Assembly (NCBI RefSeq): GCF_010550605.1
Contig: NZ_JAAGNI010000455.1
Location: 1 to 53,980 of the forward strand
From: Streptomyces sp. SID9727
GTDB lineage: Bacteria > Actinomycetota > Actinomycetes > Streptomycetales > Streptomycetaceae
DNA: 53,980 nt
Reading direction: 5' to 3'
Made by a program: the position numbers and the translations under genes
The notes under the pieces: generated by a model
What the model saw: the letters and a program-made list of their open reading frames with translations, nothing else
Told to the model about the DNA's origin: nothing
Database searches by the model: none
Shown: in pieces, positions 33,154 to 39,697 of the stretch
How the letters are laid out: each line of letters opens with the position of its first letter
Numbering within the stretch: the first letter of the stretch is position 1

Positions 33154-33965
33154 CGACGCCCTCGATACCCCCGCACCACATGTGGATCGTCACCGACCTG
33201 GACGGCACGCTGGTCGACCGCGACCTGCGGATCGTGCCCCGCAGCGCCGAAGCACTGCGGCGCTACCAGGACATGGGCGGCACCGTGGTCATCGCCACCG
33301 GCCGCAACGAGGTGTCCGCGGGCCGCTACCACCGTGAACTGGGCCTGAGCACACCTCTGATCGTCTACAACGGCGCACGCGTCGTCGATCCGCTGTCCGG
33401 AACACGGCTGCTCGATCTGGACCTGGGGGTCTCCTGGGACGCCCTGCGCGATGATCTGCTCCCCGAACTCCCCGAAGGCGTAGGAGCGGTGGCCTTCGCC
33501 GGCGAGGACGCCCACATTCTGCGGGCAGCGCCCTCGCTGGCGGCATACGCCGGCCGCGACCGGATCGAACTGCGCGAGGACGCCGTGCGGCAGGCACCGA
33601 CGAAGGTGATGCTGATCGCCGACCGCCCGGGCCTCGGCCCGCTGGCGCGGCTGGCGGCCAGGCACTGCCCGGCCGCCCGGCTTCTCCAGTCCGAGGACAC
33701 CTATCTGGAGATTCTGCCGGCCGGCGCGGGCAAGGAGGTGGCGGTGCGCCGGCTCGCCGAGCGGGCGGGCGTGCCGATGGAACGCGTCGCGGCCATCGGT
33801 GACAACCCCAACGACACCGCCATGGTGCGCGCGGCCGGCCTGGGTGCGGCGGTCGGCGACGGGCACAAGGAGGTCCGCGCCGCCGCGGACGTCGTGGTGG
33901 GCCCGTGCGGGCTCGGCGCGGTCGCCGACCTCGTGGAGCGCGTCATGGAAGGCAGCGGACAGTGA
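33150..33965 (+). CDS. Cof-type HAD-IIB phosphatase
   Basis: Phosphatase of 271 residues. IVTDLDGTLVDRDLRI holds both catalytic Asp residues (DxD, unlike the tandem HADs upstream); VIATGRNE is motif II; the C2-type cap spans roughly residues 85-185; GKEVAVRRLAERAGV and AAIGDNPNDTAMVRAAG are motifs III and IV. Family members hydrolyse sugar phosphates or nucleotides in the cytoplasm. The ATG overlaps the stop of the IMPase-family gene, and GAGGAG lies just upstream. The frame continues open upstream but only within the previous gene. Confidence 0.9.
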   Translation: MTTPSIPPHHMWIVTDLDGTLVDRDLRIVPRSAEALRRYQDMGGTVVIATGRNEVSAGRYHRELGLSTPLIVYNGARVVDPLSGTRLLDLDLGVSWDALRDDLLPELPEGVGAVAFAGEDAHILRAAPSLAAYAGRDRIELREDAVRQAPTKVMLIADRPGLGPLARLAARHCPAARLLQSEDTYLEILPAGAGKEVAVRRLAERAGVPMERVAAIGDNPNDTAMVRAAGLGAAVGDGHKEVRAAADVVVGPCGLGAVADLVERVMEGSGQ

Positions 33966-34753
33966 TCGTCACGGTCCTCGGCTCCTCGGGGTCGGTGCCG
34001 GGGCCGGACAACCCCTGCTCCGGCTACCTGGTCGAGCACGGCGGCCACCGCCTGCTGCTCGACCTCGGCACGGGGGCATTCGGCGCGCTGCTGAAGTACG
34101 CCCGTCCGGACCAGGTCGACACCGTCGTCGTCAGCCATCGGCACGGCGACCACTCCGCGGACCTGGCGGCACTGGCGTACGCCCGGGAGAAACTGGCCCC
34201 GCGCGCCGAGCCGGCCCGGGTGATCGCACCGGCCGGCACAGGGGCGGGGACGGGCCACACGTCGGCGCTCGCCTTCGAGGACGCCCGTCCGGGGGAGATG
34301 GAGTGCGGGCCGTTCAGGCTCCGTCTGGTGCCCGTACGCCACTCGGTGGAGACGTACGCCGCGCGCGTCGAGGCCGGCGGGAGGTCACTGACCTACACCG
34401 CTGACTCCGGGCCGTGCCGCACGCTCCTGGACCTGGCCCGCGGCAGCGGAGTGCTGCTGGCGGAGGCGGCACTCGGTCCCGGAGACGGGCCCGGTGCGAC
34501 ACCCGGCTGCTGGGACGGTGACAGCACCGGACCGCCTCCGCACCATCTCACCGCCCGGCAGACCGGGGAACTCGCGGCCGCCGCCGGCGTCGGCCTGCTC
34601 GCGGTCACCCATCTGCGTCCGTGGGCGGACGCCGGCCACTCGCTGGCCGCGGCGGCGGCTCGCTTCGGCGGGCCCGTGCTGCTGGCCCGGCCGGGACTGC
34701 GGCTGGCCCCCGGCCGCCCCGTGCGCGCGCCGAACCCGCAGGAGGAGAATTGA
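33962..34753 (+). CDS. Metallo-beta-lactamase-fold hydrolase (RNase Z / PhnP-like)
   Basis: Zinc hydrolase of 263 residues. VTVLGSSGSVPG at the N-terminus and the metal motif SHRHGDH (His59, His61, Asp63, His64) place it in the RNase Z-like branch, which includes the cyclic phosphodiesterase PhnP; VRHSVETYA, YTADSG and a late VTHLRPW give further metal ligands. GTG at 33962 overlaps the preceding stop (GTGA), making it the last member of the coupled operon. In a set of phosphatases a cyclic phosphodiester or phosphotriester activity is reasonable, but it is inference; hydrolysis of another ester cannot be excluded. Confidence 0.85.
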   Translation: MIVTVLGSSGSVPGPDNPCSGYLVEHGGHRLLLDLGTGAFGALLKYARPDQVDTVVVSHRHGDHSADLAALAYAREKLAPRAEPARVIAPAGTGAGTGHTSALAFEDARPGEMECGPFRLRLVPVRHSVETYAARVEAGGRSLTYTADSGPCRTLLDLARGSGVLLAEAALGPGDGPGATPGCWDGDSTGPPPHHLTARQTGELAAAAGVGLLAVTHLRPWADAGHSLAAAAARFGGPVLLARPGLRLAPGRPVRAPNPQEEN

Positions 34754-35024
34754 GACGCGACGAGAGGCCGCCGGCCGCGGTAGGCATCGTCCGCGAGGCG
34801 GCCACGATGATCAGAACGTCCGCCCACCCGCTACGCGTCCGCCAGGAGGCGCCGGCGGGGGCCGGTGCGCTTCTCCCACGTGAGGCCGGGGGAGTGGCCA
34901 CGACGTGGGACGGCCGCGGCCGGCGGTCCGGTGACGCCACGGTGGTGGCCGGCGACGGCCTGGCGCACGAGGCCGTGCTGTCCCGTCCGGCGGCGGTGCG
35001 GTCGGCCGGCGGGGCGATGGCACG
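34754..35024. other. Gap between hydrolase operon and MgtC-like gene
   Basis: 271 bp. A plus-strand frame is open through it (for example TMIRTSAHPLRVRQEA) but shows no family features and no ribosome site. It may be the 5' leader of the MgtC-like gene; no riboswitch class was recognised. Confidence 0.4.
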
Positions 35025-35720
35025 GTGAATCACGACGGGACATCACTCGCCCACTTGGCGGTGGCCTTCGCTCTGTGTGCCGTCATCGGTCTGGAGCGCG
35101 AGTACCGCCAGAAGTCGGCCGGCCTGCGCACCCATGTGCTGGTCGGCCTCGGGTCGGCGCTCTTCATGCTGGTTTCGAAGTACGGCTTCGCCGACATGCT
35201 GGGACTGCCCGGCGTGGGACTGGACCCTTCGCGTGTCGCCGCGCAGATCGTATCCGGCATCGGGTTCATCGGCGGCGGACTGATCTTCGTGCGCAGGGAC
35301 GCGGTGCGCGGTCTGACGACGGCGGCCAGCGTGTGGCTGGCGGCGTCGATCGGCGCGGCAGCGGGCTCGGGGCTTCTGGTGCTGGCAGCCGCCGTGACCG
35401 CGGCCTACCTCCTGGTGGCGTTCGCGTTCCCCGTGCTCGCACGACGGTTGCCCCGTTCGCCCTCGGAGTCGGTCCTTCTGCACGTCAGCTATCTGGACGG
35501 GCGGGGACTTCTGCGTGACATCGTCCGTGAGTGCACGGGAGCGGGATTCCATGTGGCCGGCCTGCGAACGGCGGGCTGCCCGCCGACGGACGCGAGCCCC
35601 GCCCAGGTGGGCGTTCTGCTCGAACTGTCCGGCAACGGGGTGCACGACGAGTTGGTTCCCCGGCTGTCCGATCGCGAGGGAATCACCGAGGTGGCTCTGT
35701 TGCAGGACGAGGCCGACTGA
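35025..35720 (+). CDS. MgtC/SapB-family membrane protein
   Basis: Membrane protein of 231 residues. The MgtC domain (about residues 8-150) has four or five helices with the signature LCAVIGLEREYRQKSAGLRTH, the small-residue motif IVSGIGFIGGGLIFVRRD and VRGLTTAASVWLAASIGAA. The remainder is an ACT-like soluble domain (VLLHVSYLDGRGLLRDIV). MgtC proteins are tied to survival at low Mg2+ and, in enterobacteria, to phosphate and ATP homeostasis. Its place between a phosphatase operon and the iol operon is unusual and may reflect the need for metal and phosphate balance when phytate, a strong Mg/Ca chelator, is consumed. GTG start is tentative. Confidence 0.88.
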   Translation: MNHDGTSLAHLAVAFALCAVIGLEREYRQKSAGLRTHVLVGLGSALFMLVSKYGFADMLGLPGVGLDPSRVAAQIVSGIGFIGGGLIFVRRDAVRGLTTAASVWLAASIGAAAGSGLLVLAAAVTAAYLLVAFAFPVLARRLPRSPSESVLLHVSYLDGRGLLRDIVRECTGAGFHVAGLRTAGCPPTDASPAQVGVLLELSGNGVHDELVPRLSDREGITEVALLQDEAD

Positions 35721-35796
35721 AGGACTCCGCGCACGCACAGGCGTGGTCCCCCTCCCGGCGGGGCCGGGCGCCCGGCATGAGCGATTCTTCAGTCAG

Positions 35797-35830
35797 TATG
35801 TAAGGACAATAGGTTGACAGGTTACCCTGT
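35797..35830 (+). promoter_or_regulatory. Promoter/operator region of the iol operon
   Basis: An AT-rich window in GC-rich DNA holds TATGTAAGG (35797-35805), TTGACA (35814-35819) as a consensus -35 element, and an inverted repeat ACAGG-TTAC-CCTGT (35817-35830) overlapping it. A repressor bound to this repeat would block the promoter. No -10 hexamer at 17 bp is convincing. TATGTAAGG also occurs upstream of the phytase gene on its coding strand. Confidence 0.55.
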
Positions 35831-35903
35831 GACGGAGCAAGCTCGGTCACGAGAGCCGGGCACGGGCCCGGCACACCCACCACGGAGAGAGAAGAGGCAC
35901 GGC

Positions 35904-35957
35904 ATGCCGATCAGGCCGGCCCACGCCGTACACATCACCGAAGGAGGCAGGCCGTGA
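35904..35957 (+). CDS. Possible 17-residue leader peptide of the iol operon
   Basis: A short frame ATG to TGA encodes MPIRPAHAVHITEGGRP. A purine-rich run (GAGAGAAGAGG) lies ahead of its ATG and its stop overlaps the GTG start of iolE (GTGA), so its translation would feed ribosomes to iolE. No regulatory codon run (such as repeated Leu or Thr) is apparent. Evidence is only layout, so it may be chance. Confidence 0.35.
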   Translation: MPIRPAHAVHITEGGRP

Positions 35958-36874
35958 CCGCACCCCTCACCCAGCGCATCGCGGGCGCACCCATCTCCTG
36001 GGGCGTCTGTGAAGTCCCGGGCTGGGGACACCAGCTCGGCACCGACTTGGTCCTGCGGCAGATGCGCGAGGCCGGACTCGCCGCCACCGAGTTCGGACCG
36101 GAAGGCTTCCTGCCCGACGCCCCCGCTGCCAAGGCGGCGACACTCGCCGCGCACGGTCTGCGCGCCGTGGGCCAGTTCGTGCCGGTCGTCCTCCATGACC
36201 CGGACCACGACCCGCTCCCCGAGGTCGAGACCGCGCTGACCGGTCTCCTGGCGGCCGACGCCCGCACCGTCGTCATCGCCGCGGCGACCGGGGCCGACGG
36301 CTACGACGACCGGCCCGCGCTCGACGCCGCGGGGTGGTCCGTCCTCCTCGCCAACCTCGACCGGATCTCCCTCGCCGCGGCCGACGCGGGCGTCCTCGCG
36401 GCCCTCCACCCCCACGTCGGCACGATGATCGAATCGGGCGACGAGACGCGGCGGGTCCTCGACGGCTCGGGCATCGGGCTGTGCCTGGACACCGGACACC
36501 TGCTCATCGGCGGCGGCGACCCCCTGGCCCTGGCCGCCCGCCTGCCCGGCCGCATCGTTCACGTGCACCTCAAGGACGTACGCCGTGACCTCGCCGACGA
36601 CGTACGCGCCGGGCGCACGACGTACACCCGGGCGGTCGCCGAGGGCATGTACGTCCCCCTGGGTGCCGGCGACATCGACATCGCCGGGATCGTCCGGCTG
36701 CTGGAGGCGGACGGATACGCCGGATGGTACGTGCTCGAACAGGACACCATCCTGCGCGCCGCACCCGGCGAGGACGGCGGAGCCGACCCCCTCGACGACG
36801 TCCGCGCCTCGGTCGCCCACCTTCGCTCCCTCGCCGCCGGCGACGGGTCCGCCGCCGGCACCGTGGTGGGCTGA
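35954..36874 (+). CDS. iolE: Inosose dehydratase (IolE)
   Basis: TIM-barrel metal enzyme of 306 residues predicted to dehydrate 2-keto-myo-inositol, second step of inositol catabolism. The family opening IAGAPISWGVCEVPGWG is present, followed by TEFGPEGFLP, LHPHVGTMIES (metal His and Glu region), GLCLDTGHLLIGGGDP and VHVHLKDVR, then GWYVLEQD near the end. GTG start with AAGGAGG 7 bp upstream, in the first large gene of the iol operon. It overlaps the possible leader peptide frame. Confidence 0.92.
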   Translation: MTAPLTQRIAGAPISWGVCEVPGWGHQLGTDLVLRQMREAGLAATEFGPEGFLPDAPAAKAATLAAHGLRAVGQFVPVVLHDPDHDPLPEVETALTGLLAADARTVVIAAATGADGYDDRPALDAAGWSVLLANLDRISLAAADAGVLAALHPHVGTMIESGDETRRVLDGSGIGLCLDTGHLLIGGGDPLALAARLPGRIVHVHLKDVRRDLADDVRAGRTTYTRAVAEGMYVPLGAGDIDIAGIVRLLEADGYAGWYVLEQDTILRAAPGEDGGADPLDDVRASVAHLRSLAAGDGSAAGTVVG

Positions 36875-36876
36875 CC

Positions 36877-37851
36877 ATGGCGCACGAGTTCCTCGCCATC
36901 GGACGGGCCGGCGTCGACATCTACCCGCTCGACCACGGCGTCGGCCTCGAACAGGTGAGTACGTTCGAGAAGTTCCTCGGCGGAAGCGCCATGAACGTCG
37001 CCGTCGCCGCGGCCCGCCACGGCCGTGACGCCGCCCTGATCACCCGGGTGGGCCGTGACCCATTCGGCCGCTACGTCCAGCAGGAGGCCGCCCGCCTCGG
37101 CGTGGACACCACCTTCATCACACCCCTCGCCGCGTCGGACGGACCACCCACCCCGGTCACCTTCTGCGAGGTCTTCCCGCCCGACGACTTCCCGCTCTAC
37201 TTCTACCGGTACGGTGCGGCGCCCGACCTCATGATCGATCCCGGCACACTGCCCTTGGAGGACATCCGCGAAGCGGCGGTGTTCTGGGCCACCGTCACCG
37301 GCCTGTCGGCGGAGCCCAGCCGTACAGCCCACTTCGCAGCCTGGCGGTGCCGCGGACGGCGTACTCGCACGGTCCTGGACCTGGACTACCGCCCCATGTT
37401 CTGGACCGGAACCGAGGAGGCCCGCCACCAGGTCGACCGCGCCCTCGAGCACGTCACCGTCGCCGTCGGCAACCGGGAGGAATGCGAAGTCGCCGTCGGG
37501 GAGACGGACCCGCGGCGGGCGGCGGACGCCCTGCTGGAGCGCGGCCTGGAGCTCGCCGTCGTCAAAATGGGGCCGGCCGGTGTCCTGGCCGCCACCGCGG
37601 ACGAACAGGTGCGCGTCGCGCCGTTCCCCGTCGAGGTCGTCAACGGGCTCGGCGCGGGTGACGCGTTCGGAGGCGGCCTCGTCCACGGTCTGCTCAGCGG
37701 CTGGGACCTGCGCCGCGTCATCGAGTTCGCCAATGCCGCAGGCGCCATCGTCGCCTCCCGCCTGGCCTGTTCCACCGCCATGCCGACCACGGCCGAGGTA
37801 CAGGCGGTTCTCGCGTCCCGGTCATCGGCCCATGCCGAAGGGATCGCCTGA
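36877..37851 (+). CDS. iolC: 5-dehydro-2-deoxygluconokinase (IolC)
   Basis: PfkB-family kinase of 324 residues that phosphorylates 2-deoxy-5-keto-gluconate. EFLAIGRAGVDIYPLDHGVGL and KFLGGSAMNVAVAAARHG are typical of IolC; the C-terminal anion hole and base read NGLGAGDAFGGGL with Asp262. ATG at 36877 is 2 bp after the iolE stop. Its stop overlaps the start of the aldolase gene (TGATG). No large fused C-terminal aldolase domain (seen in some IolC proteins) is present; the aldolase is a separate gene here. Confidence 0.94.
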   Translation: MAHEFLAIGRAGVDIYPLDHGVGLEQVSTFEKFLGGSAMNVAVAAARHGRDAALITRVGRDPFGRYVQQEAARLGVDTTFITPLAASDGPPTPVTFCEVFPPDDFPLYFYRYGAAPDLMIDPGTLPLEDIREAAVFWATVTGLSAEPSRTAHFAAWRCRGRRTRTVLDLDYRPMFWTGTEEARHQVDRALEHVTVAVGNREECEVAVGETDPRRAADALLERGLELAVVKMGPAGVLAATADEQVRVAPFPVEVVNGLGAGDAFGGGLVHGLLSGWDLRRVIEFANAAGAIVASRLACSTAMPTTAEVQAVLASRSSAHAEGIA

Positions 37852-38729
37852 TGGACGCCGCACGACTCACCGAGATCCGGGCCCGCGAGCCCGGCCGTAT
37901 CGCACGGTCCTGGCAGAAGCGCTCCCGTCGGCCGCTGACCGGCGAAGACGGCCGCCTGCTCATCGTCGCGGCCGACCATCCCGCCCGCGGAGCTCTGGGC
38001 GCGGGTGGGGACGAGGCGGCCATGGCGAGCCGCAGCACCCTGCTCGACCGCCTGGCGACCGCGCTGTCCCGCCCCGGCGTGGACGGCGTGCTGGGCACCC
38101 CGGACCTCCTCGACGACCTGCTGCTGATGGGCGCCCTGGAGAACCGGGTCGCCATCGGCTCGATGAACCGCGGCGGACTCCAGGGCGCGTCCTTCGAATT
38201 CGACGACCGGTTCACCGCCTATACCGCCCAGGCGATCGCCGGGCACGGGCTCGAAGGCGGCAAGACACTCACCCGGATCTGTCTCGACGACCCCGGCACC
38301 GCGGCCACGCTCGAAGCGACCGCCGCCGCCGTCACCAGCCTGGCCGACCACAGCCTCATGGCCATGATCGAACCCTTCCTCACCGTCCGCGAGGAGGGCC
38401 GTGCGCGCAACCTCCTCGACCCCGACAGCGTCATGAAGTCGATCCACATCGCAAGCGGCCTCGGCGCGTCCAGCGCCTACACCTGGCTCAAACTGCCGGT
38501 CGTCGACGAACTCGAACGCGTCCTGGACGCGACCACCCTGCCCACCCTGCTGCTCGGCGGGGACCCGCAAGGCGATCCGCACGACACCTACGCGTCCTGG
38601 GCGAAGGCGATGTCACTGCCCGCGACGCGAGGACTGGTCGTCGGACGCACCCTGCTCTACCCGCCCGACGGCGACGTCGCAGCCGCCGTCGACATCGCGG
38701 CCGGGATCGTGCACGGGAGCGGCGCATGA
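37851..38729 (+). CDS. Class I aldolase-like protein of inositol operons (Cgl0158 type)
   Basis: (Beta/alpha)8 protein of 292 residues, related to the DeoC/LacD aldolases and similar to a protein encoded in actinobacterial iol clusters. RLLIVAADHPARGALG, GVDGVLGTPDLLDDLL, SMNRGGLQG and LMAMIEPF define the barrel; Lys214 in YTWLKLPVVDEL is the likely Schiff-base lysine. By position directly after iolC it should perform the IolJ step, splitting 2-deoxy-5-keto-gluconate 6-phosphate to dihydroxyacetone phosphate and malonate semialdehyde. No other aldolase is in the operon. That role is inferred from context. Confidence 0.85.
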   Translation: MDAARLTEIRAREPGRIARSWQKRSRRPLTGEDGRLLIVAADHPARGALGAGGDEAAMASRSTLLDRLATALSRPGVDGVLGTPDLLDDLLLMGALENRVAIGSMNRGGLQGASFEFDDRFTAYTAQAIAGHGLEGGKTLTRICLDDPGTAATLEATAAAVTSLADHSLMAMIEPFLTVREEGRARNLLDPDSVMKSIHIASGLGASSAYTWLKLPVVDELERVLDATTLPTLLLGGDPQGDPHDTYASWAKAMSLPATRGLVVGRTLLYPPDGDVAAAVDIAAGIVHGSGA

Positions 38730-39697
38730 GCGACAACAGCCGATGGGTGCGCCCCCTGGGCACGTCCGCCGACGGGGGATGGCAGACCGCCGTCACCGCC
38801 GACGGCCGGGACTGGCGGCACACCAGCCTCCGTGTGACGACCCTGGCCCCCGGCGAGAGCCGAGTGGTGGACGCCACGGCCTGGGAACACCTCGTCGTGC
38901 CGCTGTCGGGCGGCGCCCAGGTCACCGCGGTGACCACCGACGCACGCACCCACGTAGCGGAACTCACCGGCAGACCCGATGTGTTCGCCGGTCCCACCGA
39001 CACCGCGTACGTGCCCGCGCAGTCGCGGATCACCCTCCGGGCCTCGGCCGGACCGGTCCGGCTCGCTCTCGCGGGGGCACGCGTGGCGGGCGACACCCGG
39101 CGGGGCTCGCCCGGCGGCCACGCCTTCCGGCACCTGGGCGCGGCCGAGGTACCGGTCGAACAGCGCGGGGCCGGCAACGCCTCCCGGCAGGTACGCAACT
39201 TCGGCACCCCCGAGGTGCTCGGCGCGGACGCCCTCATCGCGTGCGAGGTCGTCACACCGGCAGGCAACTGGAGTTCGTGGCCGCCGCACAAACACGACAC
39301 CGCGCTGCCGGGGGAGGAGAGCGAACTGGAGGAGATCTACTACTTCGAGACGGCACCCACGGACAGCCGCTGCACCGACCCCGTCGGCTATCAGCGCGTC
39401 TACACCTCCGACACCCACCGGCCCATCGACGTACTCGCCGAAGTCCGCACCGGCGACGTCGTCCTGGTGCCCCACGGATGGCACGGGCCCGCGATGGCCG
39501 CGCCCGACGCCCACCTGTACTACCTCAACGTCATGGCCGGTCCCGGCCCCGGGCGAGCCTGGCTCATCAGCGACGACCCGGCCCACGCCTGGGTCCGCGA
39601 GACATGGCCGGACCTGCCCTTCGACGCTCGGCCGGCGCCCCACCGGGCCGCCGGAGCCACCCGGCCCGAACCCCGCACACCAGGAGGCGCCGCATGA
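38726..39697 (+). CDS. iolB: 5-deoxy-glucuronate isomerase (IolB)
   Basis: Double cupin of 323 residues isomerising 5-deoxyglucuronate to 2-deoxy-5-keto-gluconate. The catalytic cupin has the metal set WPPHKHDTALPGEESELEEI (His, His, Glu) and a later His in VPHGWHGPAM; YYLNVMAGPGPGRAW near the C-terminus is characteristic. The ATG overlaps the stop of the aldolase gene by 4 bp, and its own stop overlaps the iolD start, both ATGA. Confidence 0.94.
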   Translation: MSDNSRWVRPLGTSADGGWQTAVTADGRDWRHTSLRVTTLAPGESRVVDATAWEHLVVPLSGGAQVTAVTTDARTHVAELTGRPDVFAGPTDTAYVPAQSRITLRASAGPVRLALAGARVAGDTRRGSPGGHAFRHLGAAEVPVEQRGAGNASRQVRNFGTPEVLGADALIACEVVTPAGNWSSWPPHKHDTALPGEESELEEIYYFETAPTDSRCTDPVGYQRVYTSDTHRPIDVLAEVRTGDVVLVPHGWHGPAMAAPDAHLYYLNVMAGPGPGRAWLISDDPAHAWVRETWPDLPFDARPAPHRAAGATRPEPRTPGGAA

